A stretch of 64,000 nucleotides of DNA. Origin: Lethocerus indicus. Lineage: Eukaryota > Arthropoda > Insecta > Hemiptera > Belostomatidae. Within the stretch, counting starts at the first letter, position 1; each line of letters begins with the position of its first letter. Both the position numbers and the translations under genes were made by a program. The stretch is from positions 12,710,001-12,774,000 of the forward strand of contig JACDQD010000004.1 of NCBI GenBank assembly GCA_019843655.1, read 5' to 3'. The notes beneath the pieces are model-generated. The model searched no databases, had not been told where the DNA came from, and worked only from the letters and a program-made list of their open reading frames with translations. Shown piece after piece: positions 35,284 through 48,650 of the stretch.

Positions 35284-38200
35284 GTTATAAACCCGGATTT
35301 TATTTAATGCTATATGTTTATCACCTTCTTATTTGTTCTATGTTGAAACACCATTAATCATAGTATTAATATATTAATGTTAATATTTAAATATTGCTAC
35401 ATTAAATTACATTATATGGTATAAATTAAATGGTCTTAATGGCATCCGTGATAGATTCCTCCAACTAGGTAGGTTCTTTCACTAACTCCTACGCATATCG
35501 GTTTGCCAACATCCTTACACTTGGAAGTGGGTACCCCGGAAGCGATCGACTGGTTCACGGTTTTTCATTGACACCAAAATTATTCTGAATTTATAAATCG
35601 TCCAAAAATTAACATTTATAAGTACCCGTTGTACTATTTGATGACATTTATCAAGCCCTGCAAGAAAGATTCATTAATCGACTATGAATTCTACCATTTT
35701 GGGTGATGATGTCATCTTTACGTATTTCACTTCGAATTCCCGGGCATAATAGTATGGGAAACTTGCTTAGCGCGCATAATTTTGATCAGGCTAAATTATA
35801 ACTGAAAACCAAACCCATTTTATTAACGAGCAGCGGGTCCAGGGATGAACTTTGTACGACAAAGCCGACTTTAAACTGATTGCAGGACTGACTGACCTCC
35901 CTCACATGGAGGTAGATCAAGCGCGGATTCAATTAGTACGGAGACTATCACTATACAACAATTAAGGGCACTATTAATCCTTGTAATGAAATTATGGGAG
36001 GCGGCTCTCGGTGTCGATAGGTGGGAGATTCTACTGGACTCAAGACGGAGGAGAAACTAAATTATTTCGGTCGTTCCTTTTTGACAGACAGGTCAATGAA
36101 TTAAGAAAAAGATACTATCTGATGGTTTCGATCAGATATTTTTCGATCATTGTAGTTTTGTCATAGTCGAAGCATTTTTTATTGAGAATGGGGAAATTAT
36201 TTTGGAAATTAGAAGCGCTCAATTGGATAAAGGCCGTTACAGATACTCAAAACAGCTTATCGGGCTCGCGGAGTCTGGACGAAAGAAACGAAGAAGAGAG
36301 TAGTGCTCCAACAGCCAGAAAGTGGGAGGTAGAGAGGATTTCATATATTGCAACTAAGTATGAGGTAAGAGGATAAGCGTCTGTTGAATGGTCCCCTAGA
36401 CCCCCAATCTGGAAGAAAACTGAGAAAGTAGGCCGCCTTCTGAGTTGAAAATTTCTCCAATTGAAAACTACACCGAGAAAATTTCAGTTCGCTGAAAAAT
36501 GTGAGATTTCAGTTTCATCTCATGACATTGGTGTAGTTTAAAATATCGTTTTCTGCATTCCTTTTAAAATTCCGATAACGCGAACTGTCAAATCGATTCA
36601 CTCACGCAATTATCCCACGGTAATGAATACACCCTGTATTGGACGGTGGTAGATACGGTTTGTCAATATCATCAAAGAGATAGAAGTTTTTCATTCTTCA
36701 AACATTATCTGAGTATTAGAGTTCTTGAAGTTCGTGGGACTTTTCAGAAAGGTCCCGTGTGAAATAAGTTCTGAAACCGCTTTATTAACTTTCATTCAAT
36801 TTAGGCCAATAATGTTGACTCAACTGAGAAATAATTGACACATATTTTAAACCTTTCCGATCTAAAATTCACAACATGCGGCGCGAATTTCACCTTCAGG
36901 CTTGACGAAGTGCGACTGTAATACACTTCCCGGATTATATCTAGGCACACCCAAACTGAACTACTCCAATCACCCCTTTGGCTACAGATTGAAAAAGTTT
37001 TCACTCTGCTGAAGAAATTCCATTAGGCTCCAAAAACTGAAACTATTATTAAGTTGAGATAAAGGAATTAGGCAATCGGTAATTGACATGGAAAAGAAGA
37101 AAGTTTGCTAAATTAACTGAGATCACATAGATTCATAATATTAATTATATGTGGCTTATTATACGTAAATATATATATACATTTGTCAATTACTTTACTT
37201 GTACGGAGTATGGAATAAAACTAAAAAAACGAATCCCGAGATGGAGTGTTCCTGACCCCCATCTGTAGAGTGATCATAAGAGAAACATAAATTTTACAGC
37301 GGTTTGAACTCTGGAAACTTTACTGCCGAGCAATAAAACTTTGTTACCATGTGGCGTTTCTAGATCTGCAATAAATAAATATGATTATTGGTATCCCGGT
37401 GCGGGCCAATCATTATTCCCAACGTAAAGAAAATTAAATATGCGAATTCGGGATATTTTCACGTGTCCAGAGAATTAAACATATTCGGATATTTTCCATC
37501 AACGATTGTCGTATCATCAACGAGTAGAAAATGTTAACGGAGTATGTTCGGAGTCGAAAAAATACATTTAAAACAGCTTCGTACCGATTGCAATATACTG
37601 TTATTACCAAACTCTAAATTTTCGTTCTATTTTCCGGAAATACGTCAAATCATTTCACCGATTTCAAATAACTACATAGAACAGCCGGTAGAAGTTGGGA
37701 GGGCAACTTTAGCCAGTGAAATAATCCATACATAACGAAACAAATAAAAATTAATATATGTAATTTAATCCGTCATCAGTTTGTATTTCCACTACTAGTT
37801 ATGATGTGTCAGGAATCTTCATTGCTTCACGTATTAGAAATTGGCTTTGATTGTTTAATAAGAAGTGTGGTATTCTAACGTCGTCTGGCAGTTATGAGCA
37901 GCCGAACTATTTACAGACCGCGCTATGCAACTCGCAGCAGTTGGGACAACTATGTCCAAACTCTGTCAACCAAAACCGCTACCACAATACGGACACGCCG
38001 TCAAGAACATAACTTCAAACTAAAGTTATACTTACTTCATCCCTTTCTTTTGCGTTCAACTACTTTCCAGTTCAACGGTCTCCCGTTGTCTACTGGCGGT
38101 GGGGGAGACCTCGACACTTATATACAGGTGGAATGCTGGATATTTTGTTTTTTTTAGTTCATTCTTTAGTCCGGGCGGCAAAGTGTGAAAGTTGTTCTCT

Positions 38201-41200
38201 CCCTAACCAGAATATATGGATAATTTACTCCTCAATGGTGTCCCCGAATATCCAGACGGGTTGAAACAATGATGCGTTTTCCAGAAGAGCGTCGACGCGG
38301 AGCAATATCGGACGGCCGATATTGCGGCCACCTCCCGAACAGCATTATCTCCTCTTCGGTTAAACGAAGTGTGAATTTATCCAGCGTTGAAGCCAGACCA
38401 GATAGCGGGCTCTCGACAATATTAGAAGGGCTTTGACCGTTTTGCAAATCGAGAATACGAAATAATCTCAAATACCTTCATTCCATTTAATACATGGAAT
38501 CCGCCGCAATGGAGCGGCGTGTGTATCGTCAACACTGACACCCAGACTTCCAGTGAGTACAATTTGGAAAGATAATGCATGATTTCCACATGTTTTTATC
38601 CTTTTTTTCGTGGTTCCGCGTTTGTTTTTGGTCTTTCGCCATTTATTAGTGTATACGCGGGTATAAGCATGATAAGTTCTCATATAATCCATATAAACTG
38701 GAACATTAACTACAATAAGGGATTGAGTTCGTTTTGAGTAGCTTACGTGTGAAAGTACCAGAGTGTAATTCCTGTTTTTTAGCAGATTTATTAAATAAGT
38801 TTGTATAATGTTAAAGTATATTAGTATATAGGTCTTTAAATTACCTGTAGTAGGCATAATAAAATGAAAAGTCATTTCAATTAAATTAAATTATGATTCG
38901 CCTAAGTTAATTGTATGTCCAATAAGCGACAAAACAAGTTGTTTCATCAAAAAAGGATGAAAAAAGTGGTTACACTTACCGTTTCTGCTGACGAACGGAA
39001 TCAAATTACACCAATTAATTAACCAGCCTTCAGGTTTATTTTGGGAAACCGAAACTAGAATTACGAAATTGCTCAAAATCATTTATTTATAACTATCTGG
39101 ATCCTCGTTCAACATCGTCCGCTCCAGGCCCTTTTTCCATGTTAAAATGAAATTAGAAATTTCTGTTCCAGTATTCTATTTCATAGCAGGCTTCATGTGA
39201 TGTATGACCGATATATGTTCATTAATATCGAATATAGATTTTATTGTGGGGATATACACCCAAATGAAGTCATTCGAAGCCTTCCTCGAATTAAAGCACA
39301 ATGAAAAAGGCCAAGTAAATAATTATCTCCTCTGTCGATTCAACAGATTAAATAAACCTAAACCGGTGCTTAATTTTATTTGCTTAATTCGTTCACAAAT
39401 AAAATTAAGGTATTTTTGAAAGTAAGTAAAAGGAAATATGGTAAGGGATGTTACATAGTAATACAATGGTTAATACATATGGTTAATCACATTCGAAGGA
39501 ATATTTTTTTGTGGCAGCTGGGCCGGAATTTCTGGCGTTGAAAAGGAACAACCTGCTCAGAACGCAATTAAATGTGCGGGACTTATTTATTTTCTGAAGA
39601 TAAAGAACGTTAAATAGAGTCATTCGTGCTTCGGCTCAGAGCAGTCTGGAACTTCTTATTCGTCCAGCGGCTTTAGAGTCGAGTTGTCGGTGTAGGACAT
39701 TTCGACAAAAAATGTCCTATCTTTGTAATTTCTTAGAGTGCGGTCTGCGCTTTTAAATGGCCGCACGTTTTGGATTTTTTCAAAAGCCCCAGACTCGGCC
39801 CTGGCCCGAGGACTAAATTAAGAGCAATTACGTCGCAAACAAAAGGTGGCCTCCGTGGCCTAATTATTCACGCCTCCCCCACGGGAAAAGACTTCTTCCC
39901 CTTCTGCTCCTGTTATTTTCATATTTAATCGCCGCTCAAAGCCTGTCAACTACTCGGGGTCTCGGAGTGGGGCGGAGTTTCGCACAATGTTTCGGGCCTT
40001 TTAATGAGGAGAATCTCTTAAGGAGCCGAGTTGCAGGCGCCAACACACGAAAGGTTGTACACACTCAGTGTAGCATATTCAGCGCGGTATGCTTTAAAAA
40101 GAACCATTCGCCGACCACAACCCCGAATGGAATTAGGTAATTCAGAGAGACACTTTTCTCTCTCGGGTAAAAAAGTACCCGCTTTTCTGCCGACAGTGTA
40201 GAAGTTACACTTTTTTAATGAATTTTTATCGAGTAAAAGTATTCCGTATGTTAGATACATGCTAAAAATTTCTTTATGTGCGTATTAAAATATTATAAAT
40301 GGTCTGAAGGCAATACAAGTAACTAAAACAATTTCAAGAGGTCATTTGTTCACAGTAAACACTTGCTATTGGCAAGTAACTGGCATTGGCTATTTGGCTA
40401 GACTTATAGCGCTAAACATATTATTTTAATAATGCATCAATAAGAGTAGAAAGTCCCATTAAAATTCCGTTTAAATATATGTCAACGAACCTGCTAAATT
40501 GTTGAAGGTCACCATGTGATCCTAGCACGCCGTCGGATTTTATTCGCATTCGGAATCGCCGGTAACTCGATGAAGTAAATAAAAACGGTGGGGCGAAGAA
40601 AAGGTGTAAAATCTGCCGAGCTCTAAAATTGGCTGAGAATGGAGCAGAAGTGGAGAATTGGGTTATAGTTATAAGGCAAGTTGACAGAGGGCCCTCATCA
40701 AAAGTGGCGCGGTGTGTGTCCTCGCCCCCTCTGCTCTCCCGACGCGTACTCAGCTCTATCAAAATTTGAACACGATAGGGAGTAGTCGGCCTAAAAATAT
40801 ACGCACTCGAGTTGATGACAAATCGCGAATTACGCAACTCGACTTATATGGCGATGTTTTAATTGCTTCAAATTATGTTTACTTTTTATTGAAGCCATAA
40901 ACATTTTTGCTTGTGCCAGGTGTTTAAGCCGAATGTCACCAGCCACCGAAACCATAAATATCTGTTTTGGAAAGGTCAATTTTCATTGTTTTAATTTTCC
41001 TATTCTCAGTTAGACATGGAACGGACGAATTATGACAAGATCAGGTTAAATTAAGAGTATAAGTTTCAGTCACACAGTTTTATATTCGAGGAAAATATTT
41101 TATTCCTATCCTAATTTTTAACCGAATTTTTCAGCAGTTGATTTTCTGCAGTAGCAACCCTGCTACACTACCCAGTGTGCAGCGAAAACAGATTCCAATT

Positions 41201-42187
41201 GAAATCATCATATCGTTAAATCTACGTGTTGCACAGTAATCGGGTTAGCATATTTAGCCAACCAGACGGCTCAATCAGAACTGAGTCGGTTTATCTTTAT
41301 TACATTTTATACAATTCATACGTCCGTGGCTATTAAATAATTTATATAAGCTCTCGGGCCTTTTTGAGGTCATAACACCTATAAACGTTTCAGGTATCAC
41401 GTTGAGCAGTTCGAGTTCCGAAGGAGTCGTGATAAGCCTAAGTTTTGTCGTATAAAGAAGCTTAATTAGGAAACCTGAAACTGTGGTTTGTTTAAATCTA
41501 TGGAATAATCATCTGTAGTTGAGCATTTTCATTGCCGGCAGGATTACGCCTGCGGAAATCTTGATACTTAAAACGTGAAGATAAACAAGGAGTAAGTAGG
41601 ACGGGAAGCGGCCTTAGCGTAATACCCCGATGACCTATTTCCCAGTTTTCATCGAATATATAGACTTGATAAGTTCAACCAGTAAACAGTACCTGATGTT
41701 GTAAACTGCACTGCTATGTGTATACTGTTAGAATTTTTCTTTTCACAAATAATTTAAATGGCCATTGAGCGCTTCCATAAGAGCAGTCGATTTCAAAACG
41801 TCCCGAGCCCATAAACCCTTCGGGGGAGGGGGATACAATTGGGTCCCCACTTCTCTACTCCTGCGGAGGGAGAAAACCGTTGAAAATTCTTGCGAAAATT
41901 GAAAATTGATTTTCCAGTAGGGAAATGCAAGCCGCGGATTTTGTCCCGTGAGCTGTCATCCTTTTGCGCTACTTACCTGGGTCGAAAGGTTTCGCCGAAA
42001 CCGTGTACAGGTTGATTTTACAATTTAGAGGCATATTTCGTCTGACCTAGTACCTTAGAGATTATACCGTTACATGTTATACCGTTCTTCAAGTGTCCAT
42101 TTGTCGGCGGTGGACCGGTCGAAATATTTCAAATTCACGGGTAACTCGATCGAAGGAGTGGAAACTTGTAAACTCCAGGCTGTACGT

Positions 42188-42192
<5 letters not shown>
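35284..42192. other. No recognisable gene
   Basis: Longest frames are 135 and 138 codons on the - strand (38468-38875, 40421-40837); both lack known motifs and good splice context. One stop-poor stretch at 36105-36314 is described as a finding. Confidence 0.45.

Positions 42193-42232
<40 letters not shown>
42193..42232. repeat. Poly-A tract, 40 bases
   Basis: Forty uninterrupted A residues after GTTTTGT. No retroelement sequence is recognisable upstream on the + strand, so it is noted as a homopolymer; an old retroposed tail is possible. Confidence 0.95.
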
Positions 42233-42234
<2 letters not shown>

Positions 42235-43587
42235 GATTCCCGTCTAAAAGCGTACTATAAAATAAAAGTGTCGCTATGCCCACATGTAATGTGAGTAGGT
42301 GAAGGGTGAAGAGTAGTGTAAGGGAAAGTTGTGAAGTCGCCGGCGATAGAGGTTCGAGATCTGCCAGTGGTTAGAGTAATGGGGCGTACATGGGGGGTCG
42401 CCGTAGTTCCCAACTCCAAATTGGTGGGCCTAATTTTCCTGCAAATTTCAACTGATTAAATGAGTAGAGTTCATTCACTCCACGTGACCTTTTCATGGGG
42501 GTGGAAAAGCTTACAGAAAGCGGTTTCATGGGCTGGCTTTCTTGTAATTTTACCTTGTAAACTTAAACCCCGCATGTAAAGGTCGGCCATATACGGTATT
42601 CTTATAGAACACTATTAGCAGTGTGAATTTTGAGTTTTAACGAGGAAAATTTCTGTTATGAAATCTAATCTGTTGTACCGTTGTAACCAGGCGGGCGGGC
42701 TGGGCGCCGAGTTCTCGTCATAGCTCTTATATCTTATTAAACCAGAAAAAATCCCGGAGAAACCTTCTGCCCCCTCCTGGATTTTTCAAAAGTGTAATTT
42801 TCACTCCTCGCCACACTCAGGGCGGAGTACTGAATATTTTATTGCTGCTGTCGGAAATTAAGTGAAAATCCTGGAAAGCGTTTCCATAAATTACGAATTT
42901 CCGCAACTAAAAGAGGATTTACATCTCAGTCAAGGGGAAAAAAACGAGGAAGCAAATCCTAAATATTTGGAGAAACGGATGTTTCGATATTGATCAAAAT
43001 GCGTTGTATATTACGTGTATATTACATACTTACTAAAAACGTGTATATTATTAACTAAAATTCATTGTTTTCCCTCCTCTTGATTAGTAGATGAAACACT
43101 CAAACTGCCATATTAGTCACACTATCATATAGCAGTGGCAATCATTAGTAATTATGGGTTTATATGTTTAAAACATGTTTAAACGAATACAAACGTAGTT
43201 AATTTTTGACATTTGCTGAGCACATTTGCAATCCATTTGCAGATAGAATAATTTAACATAATGTAGAGTTGGTCCAAATTTTTTGGCATTTGTTTATCAT
43301 TAAAACGTCATCAAAATAATTATTAATTTTCCGCAGATGTTCAATATGCATTGCTTGCTCCTCTAGTTAATGAAATCCTCGATTCTGAATTTTTATTAAC
43401 AGAAAAGAGAAATACTCAAAGCAAACATACAACTTAACCCCAAAGACCAAACAGAAAAATGTTCTCATATTTCATAGATCTATATGATAAAATGAGACAC
43501 TTAAATTACTGGGATTAATTAATAATTAATTAATTATTATAATGACTAATAATTATTATCAACTCTATTCATATTTTAATTCATTAC
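42233..43587. other. No recognisable gene
   Basis: GC-richer to about 42.8 kb, then AT-rich; nothing supportable. Confidence 0.5.
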
Positions 43588-43943
43588 CTATATTTATAAT
43601 ACCGTAGGTTTCTGGTGTTTCTGTCTCCTCTCGCCGGTTTGGTCTTTTGATAGATCAGTTTCGGCAGCTCGCCATCTTCAGTAACGGTGTTACTCACTTT
43701 GGCAAATTGAATGTGGATATTTGATACATATTTGATATGTATGGATGGATATTTGATCACACAACTGGCCACAACTATTAGGTTCCGACTTCCAAATATA
43801 TGACAGGAAACCTATCTGGTATAAACTAGCGCCCCCTGAGGTGGCGACCAAACCAGTGAGAGGAGACAGACACACCACAAACCTACGGTATTCCAACACC
43901 TCGCAGACTAAAAAACAGGCACGTTAAACTATATTTATAATAC
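43588..43943. repeat. Foldback element, copy 5
   Basis: The left arm runs ACCGTAGGTTTCTGGTG, TCTCCTCTCGCCGGTTTGGT, CCATCTTCAGTAACGGTGTT. The right side ends GACCAAACCAGTGAGAGGAG, CCTACGGTATTCCAACACCT. The middle carries TTTGATACATATTTGATATG and CACAACTGGCCACAACTATT, the reverse of the segment in copy 6. A 15-bp direct repeat (CTATATTTATAATAC) sits at 43588-43602 and 43929-43943 and could be a target duplication, but part of it resembles flanking sequence at copy 4. Confidence 0.78.
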
Positions 43944-45264
43944 TTTTGCCGTTACATAATCGCTTATTTGGATTATTAGATCAAATTTTGACGTAATTTT
44001 TAAAGAATGTCAAGTAGACCCGGAAAAAACATCCAGATATAATTGTTTACTCACTAATCAGTCTGGGAGTGACTTCCACACTACGTGAAAACGCGTATGG
44101 AATTTTTTTCCAAAATAATTGGATTGGAACAAGTTCAGTCATGTAACAGGTCCCCTGTGTAATGGTGGAACCCGTTCAACCCGCACAGACACACGTTCTA
44201 CGGTAGTTGTTAGGAGTCGACTCTCGCAGAGATAAGTACTAGTCATATAGTACATCGTCCATATGTAACCTGGTACCGACGATAAGACGTGGAAACCGCT
44301 CAGTGTACGTATAAGCTCCACTTACATCCGGAATTTCGAATGCATGTCGCTGACGGGGATCTCTTTCAGTTTCAAATAAGAGCCGACTAAGTTATATATA
44401 AAACGTTCCGTATGATTTAGTACGGATTAATATTGCAACTGGATGCTACTTGAAAATAAGTACAATTTCTTGTTAATAAACTGTAGTATAATTTAAAAAA
44501 AAACGTTTAAAACATTTCCATGTTGGCAATTGAAATTTGCCAAGAGTATTAAGACAGTTTCAGTTACATATTCGACCGAGTAGCAATCGTCATGAAAGAT
44601 TTATCGGATCTAGTAACGAATTTTGGCGTTGATTTCATTTACAAAGTGTAGCGGCATTCCCCTGGCGATGTTGCGAGATTCGTGATTGATTTGGTGGGGT
44701 AAACATTGTTCCTGTCTTGGGAGACCAAAAATTGGTTATAACGAACCAGAGTAGTGAAACTCACGGGGAGTTTCTTATTTTTTCAGTACCTCCTCTGGGA
44801 GTGTATATCAATTTCGTGATGAAAACTGGTATTGGGCCTGAATTAACTTCAGGCCTTTCTTCGGTTTGTCTAATTCCCAATTTAATGTTCCCAGTTTGGT
44901 CTCCTAGAAATCGTTGGGGCGTTTAATTTATTTCATATCGCAAATTAGCAAATTCTAGAGGCACTATATAGAAACTAGCTGTGCGTCGATAGTTTGGCAA
45001 CCCCCGACAGTTAATTTTCTTCGTAAGGGACACTTTTCCGAGCAAAGTGCTCACAGCAATATGTGAAAGTTTACCTCTCAATACTGCCGGGCGATTGGCT
45101 CTCTAATGTTAAATTCCGAACTAATTTGGGTAATGGGGACGCCTGCAGATATCCAACTGAAGTTTGACAGCACTGCTGTAACTCAATGCAATGAAAGGTT
45201 TTCTCCAACAGGTGACGATTATTATAGAAACAGGTAGCTGATAAAACAAACAATGGAATCCGAA

Positions 45265-45266
<2 letters not shown>

Positions 45267-45305
<39 letters not shown>
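45267..45305. repeat. (AG)n microsatellite
   Basis: About 19 AG units without interruption. Confidence 0.97.
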
Positions 45306-45308
<3 letters not shown>

Positions 45309-47385
45309 GCGGGGCCCCCGTCTACAATGCACCTGCAACTAATGCTGTAAGCGGGACCCACACTCACAATGCATGTACCGGTGTTTTCCTTATCGAAAAA
45401 AGACTGCCAATTGATAATGTTTCAATGTTGTTTTCTCCTAGTCTCGAGTCTAAGCACCGTTACTGACTTCTAGTATAGGTCTATGGCCCTCAGCTGCAGG
45501 TGTATTCAATTTTGCTGACAACATTTATGGTTAGGAAATACGTTCTGGTTAAGGAACAATTTATGAGGAATACAATCATGGGGATGGTCAATAATAGTCT
45601 AGTAATAATAAAAAGGCTTATATGTGTTATTGTTAAATATTTATACTTCAAATAAAATAGATATTATGATTAATGAACGTTCAAATGCGTTTATAAATTG
45701 AATTTATTGCAATAATTTATAATTTTTATTTATCATTTATATTTTTTTTTATAATTTATAGAGAAATTATAACTCTAATTTGTTATCACGATGTCATACT
45801 TCTCTGTTTCAAAAAATTCGTTCCGTGTAAATAAAAATACTTAAGAGGACAGTAATGGCGCAGCAATTGCCGCTTTGTATTTTGCGAATATTGCATTTAA
45901 ATTAATGACTCATTCGGCCGTTGTAAAATTATTGCATCACGAAGAGGAATTGAAGAACCTTTCCGAGAAAATTATAAATAATTCTTCTCACATTTGGAGA
46001 CTGTATAAAAAACCCCTTTTATTTAAGCATATATGTGAGGAGAAAATGAGCGAAGTTATCAAACTATTTAATTGGGGCAGTTGGTTTCAAATTAAATCAA
46101 ACAGTTTAGTTTGGATTCATTTCCCTTGCGCATGACTAAGTATGTCATAGAATATGAATTGTTATTCATATTCAGCACACCTACACAGTGAGTTATTCCA
46201 CAAATAAAGTTATTTATTATTTCTGGCCCTATTTTAATTTATTGAAATTCAAACCGGGTGTAAATGAAATATGTAAGGAATTTCCCTGTAATGTATAAAA
46301 GATTACTGGAGTTTGGGACTAAACCCTTTTGAAGGCTTAATTTGCTACTGTTAAGGCGTTTTCCTCAGCTTTTTTCCAAAATAAATTGTTATTGGGACGC
46401 AGTAATTGATCCAGAGGAAACTCGCTTTAGAGAAATTTGATGAATTACAACATAGTTACGTTGATGTGCACTGACATACTGAAATGAACCTGGACACCAA
46501 GACAATGAAAAGGTACACCATTCACTATGCCTCACGATATCTCCAAGATATGCTCATTCAGATGATTACTGAAACTGTGTTATTGATTGCTGTCATGTGA
46601 AACAAAAATAATCTACTTTATTATCCCGTTGTTTCATAAAGGAATGACAGATTACAGATACCAGACATATTGTCTGGTAATTCCAACGTTAATACTCGAG
46701 CGGTTTTGTGTTAAGAGTACTCCTATTTTAAAAATGCCGATCGAATATTTATTGCTATTACAATTATTTAATAGAACCCTGATAGGTGTTGTGTTGTGGA
46801 GTTGCGGAATGTCGTTTGAGTGGAAACGACCGCATATCCGGGCGTAGTTAGGTGGCCGGCTAATCTGTGATTAGATACCATCCTGCGGCCTTAAACTAGA
46901 CCAGCTTCCAACTGAACTAAACTAAAGGCAATCTTCTGAAATTAATTAGTTTCGCCATGAGAGGATTCTCTTGGGCGATCGATGTTAGACTAATTGTTAG
47001 GCAATCTTATTCCGTTTTATCCAATTTTAGGGGGGTGGGGGATAACCGAAAGCATATCGCGAACCGAAAGCTCATTTGTATTATTTTCACTTTCAATTTA
47101 AATCCAATATAAAAACCAAGAGACGGCAATTCTATTGATGAATTTCCAATGTCGGAACGAACAGTGGGATTTATTTTTCGCGTTTTACGTTCATGTGAAC
47201 CGAGCAGGCCTCTGTTTAGTCAGTGGATCTTAGAAAAAGTCACCGTAGAGTTTCGGGCTATATAATTATGGTTAACAGAAGGTCGTAACCTGTTGGAGGC
47301 GGAATTCACGTTTATAATGAATGGACGGAGGTATTTTAAACATTAGAATGCCAGCATTTTCTATTTTGTTTTTGTTATTCTTGGG

Positions 47386-47485
<100 letters not shown>

Positions 47486-48279
47486 CGTGAGAATATCATT
47501 CAGTTCCGTAATTTCTCCAGGTGGGATAAATAATAAAGGTTTATATTTGTGACGTATTATAAATAGGTAGCAATGTAACGATTGAGGACAGATGGAATAC
47601 AACAGAAAACAGTATCATTTAATTTAATTTCAAATTTCAAGTTAATCGAAACTTTTAATTGCTCTACTCAACGCGCTCATTCTATAACTGGAATTGTGGC
47701 TTATCCTATTCGTATTTATACTTGAACACCCGAAGGAAGTACCATGCCGTTGTACCCACGAGGGTATTTTTTAATTACACTAGAAATACATTTTCCGCTC
47801 ATTTCTAGTCAGTTTACTAATTAAAGGATATTTCGGTCAGCTATTTTCTACTCAGCACTTGAGTACCTCCGTTACGGTTGCATTGCAATTTTCGCTTATC
47901 CTTAACCTTTACTATTTACATCGGAAGTGGAAATAGACTAGAAAATCCACAATCAATTAATCTGTATATTTTCTGTAATGTATCTTATCTGTAGAAATCT
48001 TCGATCTTAATTTATATACCATTAATTATGGGATTTTTAGTCACTTCGTACTCTTGTGATTCCTAAGATGAGTAATTCACAAATGCACTCACGGACTGCT
48101 ACGGCGGGAATTCGAAACAAATGATATAGCCCGAAAATCAGAATATAGATCGCCGAAGAGGTATCTTCATTGAGTAGAGAGACAAAGAAAAAAGTTTTTA
48201 ATGGCAGGTCTGTATAACTGGACGGTAATTGAATCACAAAGTCGACCGTTTCCTCTATGCAAATGAGCCGATGGAATAA

Positions 48280-48650
48280 AATTCCGTGACGCAAGTGGGA
48301 AGTGCTTTCAATCGCGCTCAATTGAAATAAGTCTTTATCGACGTCACCGTCATCGCCCGGCGAATCGTGGAAATGTGAACATTTTTGGCCGCCTTTTTGC
48401 CGGTCCGCTCTGTCGGACCGTTGGCAATATAATCCGAACGGGACGAGCGCTCGGTGTTGCGGAACGTGGATACACGACCGAAAATTCGGTTTTCCCATCG
48501 GGTCCTCCCCATTGTCGATCGCCCTTCATACGAGCCCTTTTTCGGACAACGAGAGCCAGCCGTGTTTCACTGCAATTAAGATCACGAATCGGGGCCGCGT
48601 TAAACTTATCCACTCGCGTATAGATCACTGGGATGTTTTTAATTTTTCGA
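48280..48650. promoter_or_regulatory. CpG-rich block, possible regulatory region
   Basis: The stretch around CGTCACCGTCATCGCCCGGC has few stops on both strands, giving overlapping frames up to 153 codons, none resembling a known family. An ATGCAAAT octamer (POU-type site) lies just upstream near 48260. Composition suggests a constrained regulatory block rather than a coding exon. Confidence 0.22.

Noticed and set aside
38468..38875. 135-codon ORF on - strand
   Set aside because: Composition changes abruptly from AT-rich to mixed along the frame and no motif is seen; likely chance.
40421..40837. 138-codon ORF on - strand
   Set aside because: No motif, no supporting splice or poly-A context.
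48037..48628. Overlapping ORFs of 82-153 codons on both strands
   Set aside because: Several frames and both strands are open at once in a CpG-rich block, which points to composition rather than coding; no family resemblance.
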